Shown: positions 1-9,052, counted from the stretch's first letter. The stretch is 64,000 bases of DNA from Marinobacter sp. LQ44 (GCF_001447155.2 NZ_CP014754.1:1612001-1676000); one strand, 5' to 3'. Notes: generated by a model not told the origin, from the sequence alone. Program-made: numbers and translations.

Positions 1-1
1 C

Positions 2-697
2 CAGGCCGGCGAACTGGTGCGCATTGCGGCGGCTTCGGATTTGCGTTACGCCCTGGATGACATCATTGAGCTGTATCGCGAAGCCAACCCGGCCGCCAAT
101 GTTCAGGTGGTGTATGGTTCCTCCGGCAAAATGACCACGCAGATCATTAACGGTGCGCCCTACGATATTTTCTTTTCGGCCGACATTGCGTTTCCCAAGC
201 GGCTAGAGCAGGAGGGGCTGACGGCTACCCCGCCAGCGGTCTACGCCATTGGCCGCATTGTGCTCTGGAGCAACACCCTGGACGCCGGCAGCCTGACCCT
301 CAACGATCTGACTTCGGATTCCATTACCCGCATCGCCATCGCCCAGCCGGCCCACGCACCTTATGGCCTGCGCGCCAGGGAAGCCATGCAGGCGGTCGGC
401 GTATGGGAGGCCGTGCAACCCAAGCTGGTGTTTGGTGAGAACATTGCCCACGCGGCGCAGATGGCCGCGTCCGGTGCCGCTCAGGTGGGTGTGATTGCAC
501 TGTCTCTGGCGAAGTTTCCGGAACTGGCCACCCACAACCACTACCTGATCGACGACAACCTGCACAACCCACTGACCCAGGGCTATGTGGTTACCCGGCG
601 TGGCGGCAATAAGCCAGAGGCCATGCACTTTGCTGATTTCATGGCCACCGAGCAGGCACACTCTATAATGGAGCAATACGGATTTGTGATGCCCTGA
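2..697 (+). CDS. modA: Molybdate ABC transporter, periplasmic binding protein (5' partial)
   Basis: Binds molybdate (or tungstate) in the periplasm and delivers it to ModBC. The reading frame is open from the window edge, so the signal peptide and true start lie upstream; the first in-window GTG at 17 is inside the mature protein. The visible part begins near the mature N-terminus with the family motif AAASDL, followed by YGSSGK, both of which line the oxyanion pocket in ModA proteins. It ends in TGA 43 bases before modB and is the first gene of a modABC operon. Family assignment is firm; specificity for molybdate over tungstate or another oxyanion is inferred from the neighbours. Confidence 0.93.
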   Translation, partial: QAGELVRIAAASDLRYALDDIIELYREANPAANVQVVYGSSGKMTTQIINGAPYDIFFSADIAFPKRLEQEGLTATPPAVYAIGRIVLWSNTLDAGSLTLNDLTSDSITRIAIAQPAHAPYGLRAREAMQAVGVWEAVQPKLVFGENIAHAAQMAASGAAQVGVIALSLAKFPELATHNHYLIDDNLHNPLTQGYVVTRRGGNKPEAMHFADFMATEQAHSIMEQYGFVMP

Positions 698-739
698 CCG
701 GCGCACGGCCAACCGGCATCTTCACCTGAAAGGACCCCA

Positions 740-1426
740 ATGTTTCAACTCGGCCCCGCAGAGTGGCAGGCCATTGAAGTCACCTTCAAGCTCTGCCTGT
801 ACACCACCATCATTCTGTTATTGCTGGCCACACCTTTGTCCTGGTGGCTGGCGCAGGGGCGCACTCAATTTCGTACCGTTGTGCAGGCCATTGTGGCGCT
901 GCCATTGGTGCTGCCGCCCACCGTGCTGGGGTTCTATCTGCTGATCACTCTTGGGCCCCGGGGCGTAGTGGGTCAAACCCTTCAGGACTTGGGTTTTCAG
1001 CACCTGGCGTTTTCGTTTGAGGGGATTCTGATTGCCTCGGTTATCTATTCCATGCCCTTTGCCGTGCAACCGCTGACCGAAGCCTTTCGCAACCTGGGCC
1101 GGCGCCCGGTCGAGGTGGCCAGCAGCCTGGGCGCCGGCGCCTGGGACCGGTTCCGAACGGTGATCTTCCCCCTCAGTCGGGGCGGTTTTGTGGTGGCAGC
1201 CACCCTGACCTTCGCCCACACCCTGGGAGAGTTCGGCGTTATTTTGATGCTCGGCGGCAGCATTCCGGGTGAAACCAAGGTGCTGTCGGTTTTGATCTAC
1301 GATCACGCCGAGGCCATGAACTACGATGCCGCCCACAGCCTGTCGCTGATGTTATTAATCTTCGCCTTTGCCACTTTGTTTGTGGTGTACAGCATTAACC
1401 GCCGGTTCGAGGTCGCCAAGCTATGA
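740..1426 (+). CDS. modB: Molybdate ABC transporter permease
   Basis: Inner-membrane channel subunit of the ModABC importer. It has 228 residues, the usual ModB length, with about five or six hydrophobic spans; the region around residues 125-150 (EVASSLGAGAWDRF) is the EAA-type loop that docks on the ATPase. The ATG is preceded by AAAGGA at a normal distance. Its stop overlaps the modC start by four bases (ATGA), which points to translational coupling and equal subunit production. No promoter was seen between modA and modB, so the three genes are probably one transcript. Confidence 0.95.
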   Translation: MFQLGPAEWQAIEVTFKLCLYTTIILLLLATPLSWWLAQGRTQFRTVVQAIVALPLVLPPTVLGFYLLITLGPRGVVGQTLQDLGFQHLAFSFEGILIASVIYSMPFAVQPLTEAFRNLGRRPVEVASSLGAGAWDRFRTVIFPLSRGGFVVAATLTFAHTLGEFGVILMLGGSIPGETKVLSVLIYDHAEAMNYDAAHSLSLMLLIFAFATLFVVYSINRRFEVAKL

Positions 1427-2496
1427 CCCTGTACCTGCAGGGACACCTTCGCCACGGCAAGGACTTTGAGCTCAAGGTTAACCATGAGCTACCGCTGGAG
1501 GGTGTCACCGCGCTGTTTGGCCGCTCCGGTTGTGGCAAAACCACCCTGCTGCGCATTATCGCCGGCCTGGAACGGCCACGGGGTGCGGTGGTGCGCTTTG
1601 GCGGGCAGCACTGGCAACGGGGCCGGCAGTTTCTTCCCCTGCACAAGCGCAGGATTGGCCTGGTGTTTCAGGAACACAGCTTGCTCCCTCACCTGTCCGC
1701 TCGGGAAAACCTGCTTTACGGATACCAACGAACACCGACGGAGCAACGTCGGCTTCACCCGGATGAAGTAACCGCCATGCTGGGAATTGAGCACCTGCTG
1801 GACCGGCGGATTGATCAGCTCTCCGGGGGCCAGCGCCAGCGGTTTTCCCTTGGCCGTGCGTTGTTGATCAGCCCCCAGTTGCTGCTACTGGACGAACCTA
1901 TGGCGGCGCTGGATACCCAGACCAAACGGGAAATCATGCCGTTTCTGTCTCGCATGGCGGCGGAATCCGGGGTGCCGATTATCATGGTCAGCCATTCCCC
2001 GGATGAGGTCACCCGGCTGGCAGACCGGGTGGTGTTCATGCAGAACGGCCAGATTCAAAACGTGGAAACCTTGCGGGAGGCCCTGGCCCGGCCAGACTCC
2101 CCGTTGTTCGATGATGCGGGTGCGGCTTCAGTGCTGGAGGGAACTCTAGGTGAGGCGGGGGAAGACAACGCCCGGCCTTTTGGCCCGCCGGAGGCTCGGC
2201 TGTGGTTAACAAGTTCTGCGCCGGCAGCCGGGATGGACAGAACCCGGATTAGCATTCTTGCCCGGGACGTCAGTTTGTCTCTGGTAGACCCTCAACACAT
2301 CAGCATTCAGAACCACCTGCCGGTGACCATCGAACGCATAGACCCGCCCAGGGACAACCGTTGCGTGGTGGCCTGCCGAACGGCGGACGGTCAACTGCTG
2401 TTGGCGGAAATCACCGCCCGGGCTGTCCAGCAACTGGGGCTGGCAACGGGCAAGCAGGTGTACGCGCTGATCAAATCGGTGGCGTTGCTGGCCTGA
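1423..2496 (+). CDS. modC: Molybdate ABC transporter ATP-binding protein
   Basis: ATPase that powers molybdate import. The 357 residues contain Walker A GRSGCGKT at 33-40, the ABC signature LSGGQ at 133-137 and Walker B ending in Asp157-Glu158. The last ~65 residues form the C-terminal Mop/TOBE-type domain that in ModC proteins binds molybdate and allows trans-inhibition. The ATG lies inside the modB stop overlap. The gene ends 28 bases from the end of the convergent thioredoxin-like gene; no clear hairpin terminator is visible in that short gap. Confidence 0.95.
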   Translation: MTLYLQGHLRHGKDFELKVNHELPLEGVTALFGRSGCGKTTLLRIIAGLERPRGAVVRFGGQHWQRGRQFLPLHKRRIGLVFQEHSLLPHLSARENLLYGYQRTPTEQRRLHPDEVTAMLGIEHLLDRRIDQLSGGQRQRFSLGRALLISPQLLLLDEPMAALDTQTKREIMPFLSRMAAESGVPIIMVSHSPDEVTRLADRVVFMQNGQIQNVETLREALARPDSPLFDDAGAASVLEGTLGEAGEDNARPFGPPEARLWLTSSAPAAGMDRTRISILARDVSLSLVDPQHISIQNHLPVTIERIDPPRDNRCVVACRTADGQLLLAEITARAVQQLGLATGKQVYALIKSVALLA

Positions 2497-2524
2497 CGTT
2501 GACAGCCAGGCCTACCATCCGTTG

Positions 2525-3388
2525 TCAGTGCATCAGGGTGTAGAGTTTACGGCGGTAGGTACGCACATCCGGATTGTTGTTACCCAGCTTCTCGAACAGT
2601 TCCACCAGCGTAGTCTTGGCGACACCGTCTTTGTAGGTGCTGTCTGACTGCATCAGGCGAATCAGCAGATCCATGGCTTCGGCGTTTTTGTCCTGCAGTA
2701 CCTTGTGCAGGGACAATTGGTGCAGGGCTTCCGGGTCTTTCGGATTGGCTTCCAGCTTTGCCTCCAGTTCCGACTGCGCCGGCAGTTCACCGGACTGCTT
2801 CAAAAACTTCACCCGCGCTGCCAGCTGCTTGGCCTTGTGCTGCAGTTTCTCTTCCGGCGGCAGGCTGTTGAGCACCTGCTCGGCGGTGTCGAGATCGCCC
2901 TGCTCGGCTTTCAGCTGGGCCAGGTCGATCAGCACATCCAGGTTTTCCGGGTCTTTCTGGTTCATCTCGGTGAGGATGGCCAGGGCACCGTCTACATCAC
3001 CGGCTTCCCATAGGGCGTGGGCTTTCTCGTAAGGGTCTTCAGACGGCGCGTCGATGTGCTTTTCCAGCACCTTGCGGATCTCACTTTCCGGCAGGGCACC
3101 GTTAAAACCATCCACCGCCTGACCGTTCTTCACCAGAATCACCGTGGGCAGGCTGCGCACACCCAGGGAAGCCGTCAGCTCCTGCTGTTCGTCTGCATTT
3201 ACCTTGGCCAGCTGGAAATTCCCCTGATACTCCTCCGCCAGCTTCTGCAGAATCGGCATCAGCTGCTTGCAGGGAGCACACCATTCGGCCCACACGTCCA
3301 CCAGGATGGGGGTGGTGGCGGAGGCATCCATTACTTTCTGCTGAAAGTTGTCGGCGGTGGCGTCAAATATATGCGGCGAGTTGCTCAT
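2525..3388 (-). CDS. cnoX: Thioredoxin/TPR co-chaperone, CnoX (YbbN) family
   Basis: Family members combine redox rescue with holdase activity, protecting proteins from oxidative over-oxidation and passing them to GroEL or DnaK. The 287-residue product starts with a thioredoxin fold carrying WCAPC with Cys37 and Cys40, then has about 170 residues of helical TPR-like repeats, the YbbN layout. E. coli YbbN lacks a full CxxC, so this copy is of the redox-capable kind. The start was set at the ATG at 3388, where the family N-terminus begins; the frame stays open to 3487 without a family match. It is divergent from the Lon-family gene, a sensible pairing in protein quality control. Confidence 0.87.
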   Translation of the reverse strand: MSNSPHIFDATADNFQQKVMDASATTPILVDVWAEWCAPCKQLMPILQKLAEEYQGNFQLAKVNADEQQELTASLGVRSLPTVILVKNGQAVDGFNGALPESEIRKVLEKHIDAPSEDPYEKAHALWEAGDVDGALAILTEMNQKDPENLDVLIDLAQLKAEQGDLDTAEQVLNSLPPEEKLQHKAKQLAARVKFLKQSGELPAQSELEAKLEANPKDPEALHQLSLHKVLQDKNAEAMDLLIRLMQSDSTYKDGVAKTTLVELFEKLGNNNPDVRTYRRKLYTLMH

Positions 3389-3461
3389 AAGTTGGGAACC
3401 TGAACCATAATGAGTGAAATTGCCTCTAGATATGGCACCGGCTCCCGAAAAATCAAGCCAG

Positions 3462-3490
3462 CTTGAAAACCTGACTTTCGCCGTCACATA
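3462..3490 (+). promoter_or_regulatory. Possible sigma-32 (heat-shock) promoter of the Lon-family gene
   Basis: CTTGAAA at 3462-3468 exactly matches the sigma-32 -35 element. Sixteen bases later CACATA (3485-3490) is only a partial match to the CCCCATNT -10 element. The site lies 36-64 bases before the lon-like ATG, the right distance. The weak -10 keeps this tentative. Confidence 0.35.
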
Positions 3491-3525
3491 GGTCTTTAAC
3501 CACTCAGCCTTGAGAGCAACACGGT

Positions 3526-5976
3526 ATGAATGACGAGAACCGCAAAGACTCCCTGGAAGAATTTGAAGAAGATGTGACCGAGTACATCGGCAAAGACGAG
3601 AACAGCAAAAGCCTGGTCTTGCCTCAACAGGCCAGGCCGCGGCGTATGTATGTGTTGCCGGTGTCGAACCGGCCGTTCTTTCCGGCCCAGGTGCAGCCCG
3701 TGGTGGTGAACCAGGACCCCTGGCAGGAAACCCTGAAGCGGGTGGGCGAAACCGACCACAAGGTTCTGGGCATCTGCTTTGTGGAAGATCCGGAATCCGA
3801 CACCGGTATTCCCGCCAGCGACGAGCTGGAAACCATGGGGTGTGCGGTGAAGGTTCACCACGCCCAGAGCGAAGGCGGCAAGGTTCAGTTTATTGCCCAG
3901 GGCATGCAGCGGTTCCGAATCGTTCAGTGGCTGCGCCGCCGCCCACCCTACCTGGTGGAAGTGGAATACCCGGAGGAGCCGGAGGAGCCGGCGGATGAAC
4001 TCAAGGCTTACACGCTAGCCATCATCGCTGCCATCAAGGAACTGCTGCGCACCAACCCGCTGTATGGTGAGGAGGTGAAGCAGTATCTGTCCCGCTTTGG
4101 CCCGGAAGACAGCTCGCCACTGGCGGATTTCGGCGCCTCGATGACCAGCGCCCCGGGCCGGGAATTGCAGGATGTACTGGATACCGTCCCCCTGCTCCGG
4201 CGCATGGAGAAAGTCCTGCTGCTCATGCGAAAAGAGCTGGAGGTGGCCCGCCTGCAATCCGAGATCAACGAGGAAGTGAACGAGAAGGTGCAGAAGCACC
4301 AGCGCGAATTCTTCCTGCGTGAGCAGCTGAAAGTCATCCAGCGGGAGCTGGGCATTGCCAAGGATGACAAGACGGCGGACGTGGAACGCTTCGAAGAGCG
4401 AATGGCCAAACTGAATCCACCGGAAGCCGTGCAGGAGCGATTCAAAGATGAAATCCAGAAACTGCAGGTACTGGAACAGGGCTCGCCGGAGTATGGCGTT
4501 ACCCGCAATTACCTCGACTGGATTACCCAGGTGCCCTGGGGTGTGCATTCCGAAGACCATTTTGACCTGGCCGAAGCCCGCCGCATCCTCGATCGGGACC
4601 ACGACGGTCTGGACGATGTAAAAGACCGTATCATCGAGTTCCTGGCTGAAGGTACCTTCAAGGGCGAAGTGAGTGGTTCCATACTGCTGCTGGTCGGCCC
4701 GCCGGGGGTGGGCAAAACCTCCATCGGCCGCTCGGTGGCCGATGCCCTGGGCCGGGAGTTCTACCGTTTCAGCGTGGGCGGTATGCGCGATGAAGCCGAG
4801 ATCAAGGGCCACCGCCGCACCTACATCGGCGCCATGCCCGGCAAGTTCGTACAGGCCCTGAAAGACAGCAAGGTGGCCAACCCGGTGATCATGCTGGATG
4901 AGATCGACAAGATCGGCTCGTCCTATCAGGGTGACCCGGCCTCTGCCCTGCTGGAAACCCTGGACCCTGAACAGAACAAAGAGTTCCTGGACCACTACCT
5001 GGATGTGCGCATGGACCTGTCCAAGGTATTGTTTGTGTGTACCGCCAACCAGCTGGACACCATTCCCCGGCCGCTGCTGGACCGGATGGATGTGATTCGC
5101 CTGTCCGGCTACATCGCCGAAGAAAAACTGGCCATCGCCAAGCACCACCTGATGCCGCGGCTGCTGAAACGGGCGGGCCTGCTGAAGAAACAGCTCAACA
5201 TTACCGATGCCGCGCTCCGGCAGGTGATCGAAGGCTATGCCCGGGAAGCCGGCGTGCGGAACCTGGAAAAGCTACTGCACAAGATCATCCGCAAAGGCAT
5301 CGTAAAACTGCTGGAAAACCCGGACAAGCCGGTGAAAGTCGGCGTTGCAGACCTGCAGGACTATCTGGGACAGCCCGCGTTCCGCAAAGAGAAATCCATG
5401 AAGGGCACCGGCGTGGTCACCGGACTGGCCTGGACTGCCATGGGCGGCGCCACTCTGAGCATCGAGGCCTCACGCATCCACAGCAGCCAGCGGGGCTTCA
5501 AGCTCACCGGGCAGCTGGGGGATGTGATGAAGGAGTCGGCGGAAATCGCCTACAGTTACGTCTCCTCCAACCTGAAACGCTACAAGGGCGACCCGACCTT
5601 CTTCGACAAATCCTTCGTGCACCTGCACGTACCCGAAGGCGCAACGCCAAAAGACGGGCCGAGCGCCGGCATTACCATGGCCACCGCCCTGTTGTCCATT
5701 GCCCGCAAGGAAGCCCCGCAGCAGAACATTGCCATGACCGGGGAGCTGACCTTAACCGGGCAGGTGTTGCCGGTGGGAGGTATTCGGGAGAAGGTGATTG
5801 CTGCGCGCAGGCAGAAGATCAACAACCTGATACTGCCAGAGGCGAACCGGGGCGATTATGAGGAGCTGCCGGAGTATTTGAAGGAAGGGATATCGGTGAA
5901 TTTTGCCAAGCACTACAACGACGTGTTTCAGGTGTGTTTTGGGAATAAGCCGAGGCAGGGGTCTAGTGTGCATTAG
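3526..5976 (+). CDS. lon: ATP-dependent Lon-family serine protease
   Basis: AAA+ protease that unfolds and degrades damaged and regulatory proteins in the cytoplasm. The 816 residues comprise a ~300-residue N-terminal substrate domain, an ATPase with Walker A GPPGVGKT, and a C-terminal protease domain with Ser713 (KDGPSAG) and Lys756 (GIREKV). Their 43-residue spacing equals that of the E. coli Ser/Lys dyad. The N-terminus is acidic and longer than that of classical Lon, and it reads RRMYVLPVSNRPFFPAQ where classical Lon has an IPVLPLRDVVVYP-type strand. It may therefore be the second Lon paralogue seen in pseudomonads (AsrA-like). The TAG stop is followed at once by palindromic repeats. Confidence 0.88.
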   Translation: MNDENRKDSLEEFEEDVTEYIGKDENSKSLVLPQQARPRRMYVLPVSNRPFFPAQVQPVVVNQDPWQETLKRVGETDHKVLGICFVEDPESDTGIPASDELETMGCAVKVHHAQSEGGKVQFIAQGMQRFRIVQWLRRRPPYLVEVEYPEEPEEPADELKAYTLAIIAAIKELLRTNPLYGEEVKQYLSRFGPEDSSPLADFGASMTSAPGRELQDVLDTVPLLRRMEKVLLLMRKELEVARLQSEINEEVNEKVQKHQREFFLREQLKVIQRELGIAKDDKTADVERFEERMAKLNPPEAVQERFKDEIQKLQVLEQGSPEYGVTRNYLDWITQVPWGVHSEDHFDLAEARRILDRDHDGLDDVKDRIIEFLAEGTFKGEVSGSILLLVGPPGVGKTSIGRSVADALGREFYRFSVGGMRDEAEIKGHRRTYIGAMPGKFVQALKDSKVANPVIMLDEIDKIGSSYQGDPASALLETLDPEQNKEFLDHYLDVRMDLSKVLFVCTANQLDTIPRPLLDRMDVIRLSGYIAEEKLAIAKHHLMPRLLKRAGLLKKQLNITDAALRQVIEGYAREAGVRNLEKLLHKIIRKGIVKLLENPDKPVKVGVADLQDYLGQPAFRKEKSMKGTGVVTGLAWTAMGGATLSIEASRIHSSQRGFKLTGQLGDVMKESAEIAYSYVSSNLKRYKGDPTFFDKSFVHLHVPEGATPKDGPSAGITMATALLSIARKEAPQQNIAMTGELTLTGQVLPVGGIREKVIAARRQKINNLILPEANRGDYEELPEYLKEGISVNFAKHYNDVFQVCFGNKPRQGSSVH

Positions 5977-5994
5977 TAATAGGGTCTGTCCCAG

Positions 5995-6156
5995 GGGTCT
6001 GTCCCCAAAGGGGACTGACCCGCTTTTGCCCGTCTAAAGCACCCAACTAGAACCCATGGGTCCAAGATGGGTCAGTCCCCGTTCGGGGACAGACCCCTAA
6101 CCAAACTCAAACCCATTGGGTCCAAAATGGGTCAGTCCCCGTTCGGGGACAGACCC
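5995..6156. repeat. Cluster of three palindromic REP-like units
   Basis: Three hairpin units lie between the Lon-family gene and the marR-type gene. Unit 1 (5995-6021) has arms GGGTCTGTCCCC / GGGGACTGACCC around AAA. Units 2 (6069-6096) and 3 (6129-6156) are identical: GGGTCAGTCCCC, GTTC, GGGGACAGACCC. Units 2 and 3 sit inside a longer direct repeat of about 45 bases (from 6052 and from 6111) with a period near 60. Unit 1 is in the opposite orientation. None has a T-tract, so they are not simple terminators. A fourth copy is at 34300. Confidence 0.85.
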
Positions 6157-6172
6157 TTAGGACAAGCCCCAG

Positions 6173-6667
6173 TCAGGCTTTTTCCTTCCAGCCATCATCC
6201 TTGAGCACAGATCCAACGGTCAGCACCGGTGAGGCATCAATGTCGTCGGCATCCATCATGTTCGCTACTCGCTGCAATGAGGCCAGGATCATGGTCTGCT
6301 CCCATTCGGCCAGGCTCTGGAACTTGGCGATGAAGTCTTCCTGCAGCGGGTTGGGGGCGCGGGCGAGTATCTCGGCGCCTTGTTCGGTCAGGTGCGCGTG
6401 TACTTTGCGTTTGTCCTGGGTGCTGCGCACGCGGTATACCAGCTTGCGAAGTTCAAGGCGGTCCAGAATGGTGGTTACGGTGGCCTGGCTGAGGCTGACA
6501 TTTTCGGCGATGGTGCCGATGGTCACTTCCCCCATGTCCCGGATGGTGCGCATAATCAGCAGCTGCGGGCCGGTCAGTCCGGCGTGCTTGCTTAACCGCT
6601 TGGAATGAAGATCCGTTGCCCGGATAACCCGCCGAAGCGCTACCAACACCTGCTCGTAATTGTTCAC
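6173..6667 (-). CDS. MarR-family transcriptional regulator, CosR/EctR-like
   Basis: A winged-helix dimeric regulator of 164 residues. The N-terminal helix reads ALRRVIRATDLHSKRLSKH, then comes LTGPQLLIMRTIRD and the recognition region SLSQATVTTILDRLE. This N-terminal pattern resembles CosR/EctR regulators of ectoine and compatible-solute genes, but no such genes lie nearby, so the target is unknown. It starts at GTG 6667 with TGGAG upstream. A perfect 9-1-9 palindrome 32 bases before the start suggests autoregulation. Downstream it runs into the repeat cluster. Confidence 0.85.
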   Translation of the reverse strand: MNNYEQVLVALRRVIRATDLHSKRLSKHAGLTGPQLLIMRTIRDMGEVTIGTIAENVSLSQATVTTILDRLELRKLVYRVRSTQDKRKVHAHLTEQGAEILARAPNPLQEDFIAKFQSLAEWEQTMILASLQRVANMMDADDIDASPVLTVGSVLKDDGWKEKA

Positions 6668-6698
6668 ACCACTGCTCCAGAATCAACGCGTTGTTTAT

Positions 6699-6717
6699 AC
6701 CTCTAATAATTAGAGGT
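6699..6717. promoter_or_regulatory. Operator-like palindrome upstream of the marR-type gene
   Basis: ACCTCTAAT-A-ATTAGAGGT is a perfect inverted repeat with a single central base. It lies 32 bases upstream of the marR-type start in the divergent spacer. MarR dimers usually bind such 17-20 bp palindromes next to their own promoter, so this is the best candidate autoregulatory operator. Confidence 0.6.
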
Positions 6718-6867
6718 CTTTGCACTGGTAATTGCAAGTGGGCATTATCACCTAGCTTGCGTCCTATATTGCTCAGCATGCCGCGCACCAGGTATGCGGC
6801 ATTTTTTCTGGTGGCCATTATGCTATGGTCATCAGCTTGCCACTCACCCAGAAACGGATAACGGTTG

Positions 6868-7779
6868 ATGATCAGGTTTTTCCTCGCACTCGTTTTTGCC
6901 ATCACTTTCGCCAGCGCCTCCATGGCCCAACAGCAACCGGCTGAGTCGGCCCAGCAAGTGACGGACGAAGATGTTGAAGAGCGAATCGGTGAATTGGAAA
7001 GCCCCCTGTACAATCCATTCGTGGAGCGTTATCTGCTGGATGAGGTGAAAGCGTTGCGGCAGGAGATGCAGAACACCCGGGCCGAGTTAATTGAAAAAGT
7101 GGTCGACAAGGAGTTGTCGGTTGCCGACAAAACCATGTCCTACGCCACCGACACGGTCACCTACTTCTTCTACCTGATTGCCGGCGCCACCTCCATTCTG
7201 GTGGTGATTGGCTGGAACTCGATCCGCGACATGCGCAACCAGCTCACCAGCCTGGCCGAGAAACGTGTGAACGAACTGGTGGTGGAGTACGAACAGCGCC
7301 TGAAGGCCATTGAAGAGCAGCTGCAGCAGAAATCCGAGATCATTCATCAAAACCAGGCGGAGATCGAACGCACTAACGAGGTGCACGCGCTCTGGTTGAA
7401 GGCAAGTCAGGAGACCTCCCAGCAAAACAAGATCGCCGCCTACGACCAGATTCTGGACCTGCGTCCTGATGATGTGGAAGCTCTGAGCTACAAAGCCGAT
7501 GCCGTGCTGGAGATGCGCGAACCTCTCTGGGCCATCAGCTTGTGCCAACGGGCACTGAAGCTGGCTCCGGATAACGGCCATGCCCATTACCAGCTGGCCT
7601 GCGCCTACGCCGAGATTGGCCGCTGGGAAGACGCCGTCAGCACCCTGGAAAAGGCCATCGACATCTCAGAAGCCTACCGGGACGATGCCTCCGTCGACCC
7701 CAGTTTCGAGCCACTGCACGATCACGAAAGTTTCAGGGCTCTGGTCTTCACCGATCAGGACGACAGCACGGACGCATAA
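6868..7779 (+). CDS. Membrane-anchored TPR protein of unknown function
   Basis: The 303-residue product has an N-terminal signal peptide (hydrophobic core FFLALVFAITFASASMA), a transmembrane segment near residues 95-115 (FFYLIAGATSILVVIGW), a charged helical stretch likely to form a coiled coil (about 120-180), and at least two TPR motifs in the last 110 residues. The likely topology is a short periplasmic N-terminal part, one span and a cytoplasmic TPR tail, although which side the tail faces cannot be told. ATG 6868 is preferred over the TTG one codon before it. The gene lies 160 bases before livK; no specific role is known. Confidence 0.8.
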   Translation: MIRFFLALVFAITFASASMAQQQPAESAQQVTDEDVEERIGELESPLYNPFVERYLLDEVKALRQEMQNTRAELIEKVVDKELSVADKTMSYATDTVTYFFYLIAGATSILVVIGWNSIRDMRNQLTSLAEKRVNELVVEYEQRLKAIEEQLQQKSEIIHQNQAEIERTNEVHALWLKASQETSQQNKIAAYDQILDLRPDDVEALSYKADAVLEMREPLWAISLCQRALKLAPDNGHAHYQLACAYAEIGRWEDAVSTLEKAIDISEAYRDDASVDPSFEPLHDHESFRALVFTDQDDSTDA

Positions 7780-7862
7780 CATCACAGAGACCGGCACAGA
7801 GCTTGCTAATCCAAACGGAGAAAGCGACGCTGTGTTCCAGAGCAAACCCTGGCCCGATCTGC

Positions 7863-7891
7863 TTGACAAGCAGCTGGCTGTGGTGTTTGTT
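7863..7891 (+). promoter_or_regulatory. Candidate livK promoter
   Basis: A perfect -35 TTGACA at 7863-7868 is followed after 17 bases by TTTGTT (7886-7891), a weak -10; shifting by two bases gives TGTTAA. It lies about 50 bases upstream of the livK ATG. The good -35 with a poor -10 suggests an activated or regulated promoter. Confidence 0.4.
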
Positions 7892-7939
7892 AAAGTCTCT
7901 GAGAACATAACAATAACCCTGACAAACAGGAACATCACG

Positions 7940-9052
7940 ATGAAAATGTCCGTTAAGAAACTCGCTACCGCTGTAGGCGCTTCTGTTGCTCTGATGGCCG
8001 CCGGCCAGGCCGCCGCTGAAATCCGAATTGGTATTGCCGGCCCGATGACCGGCCCCGTTGCCCAGTATGGTGATATGCAGTTTTCTGGCGCCCGCATGGC
8101 CATTGAACGCATCAATGCTGCCGGCGGTGTTATGGGCGAACAACTGGTAGGCGTAGAGGTAGATGACGTGTGCGACCCCAAGCAGGCCGTCACCGTTGCC
8201 AACCGCCTGGTCAACCAGGGTGTTCAATACGTGGTGGGTCACCTGTGTTCCAGCTCTACCCAGCCGGCGTCTGATATCTATGAAGACGAAGGCATACTGA
8301 TGATTACCCCGGCCTCGACCAGCCCGGACATTACCCAGCGTGGTTATGAGCTGGTATTCCGTACCATCGGCCTGGACAGCATGCAGGGACCGGTCGCCGG
8401 TGAGTACATCGTCAGCCAGAACCCGAATAAGGTCGCCGTCATCCACGACAAACAGCAGTATGGTGAGGGCATTGCTACTGCGGTACGAGACACCCTGCGC
8501 AATGCCGGTGTGGAAGTGGCGATGTTTGAAGGTATCACCGCCGGTGACAAAGACTTCTCGTCACTGGTTACCAAGATCAAACAGGCCAACGTGGATTTCG
8601 TCTACTACGGCGGCTACCACCCGGAGCTTGGTTTGATCCTTCGCCAGGCACGCCAGGCAGACGTGAACGCGAAGTTCATGGGGCCTGAAGGCGTTGGCAA
8701 CAAAGACATCAACACTATTGCCGGCGAAGCCGCCGAAGGCCTGCTGGTTACCCTGCCGCCCAGCTTTGACGAGAAAGAAGAGAACCAGGATCTGGTAGCC
8801 GCCTTCGCTGACAAGGGTGAAGACCCATCCGGCCCATTTGTTCTCACCTCCTATACCGCTGTTCAGCTGGTTGCCGACGGCATCGAACAGGCCGGCACCA
8901 AAGATCCGTTTGAAGTGGCCAAGGCCCTGCGCTCCGGCACTTTCGAAACGCCCATCGGCACCGTTCAGTACAACCAGGCGGGCGATATGGAGTCCTTCGA
9001 GTTTGTCGTCTACGAATGGCACTCTGACGGCAGCAAGACTCCGGTCAACTGA
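7940..9052 (+). CDS. livK: Branched-chain amino acid ABC transporter, periplasmic binding protein
   Basis: Captures leucine, isoleucine, valine or related amino acids in the periplasm. It has 370 residues with a signal peptide cleaved near AAGQAAA-EIRIG. The mature start EIRIGIAGPMTGPVAQYGDM and the SSSTQPAS and PASTSPDIT stretches are typical of the Leu/Ile/Val-binding family. ATG 7940 is preceded by ACAGGA at eight bases; the frame is open further upstream but that part reads as non-coding. It is first in a livKHMGF operon and is separated from livH by a hairpin. Exact ligand preference cannot be read from the sequence. Confidence 0.93.
   Translation: MKMSVKKLATAVGASVALMAAGQAAAEIRIGIAGPMTGPVAQYGDMQFSGARMAIERINAAGGVMGEQLVGVEVDDVCDPKQAVTVANRLVNQGVQYVVGHLCSSSTQPASDIYEDEGILMITPASTSPDITQRGYELVFRTIGLDSMQGPVAGEYIVSQNPNKVAVIHDKQQYGEGIATAVRDTLRNAGVEVAMFEGITAGDKDFSSLVTKIKQANVDFVYYGGYHPELGLILRQARQADVNAKFMGPEGVGNKDINTIAGEAAEGLLVTLPPSFDEKEENQDLVAAFADKGEDPSGPFVLTSYTAVQLVADGIEQAGTKDPFEVAKALRSGTFETPIGTVQYNQAGDMESFEFVVYEWHSDGSKTPVN

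Noticed and set aside
7580..7939. N-terminal extension of LivK by 120 codons
   Set aside because: It overlaps the TPR gene in another frame and the signal peptide with its ribosome binding site begins at 7940.
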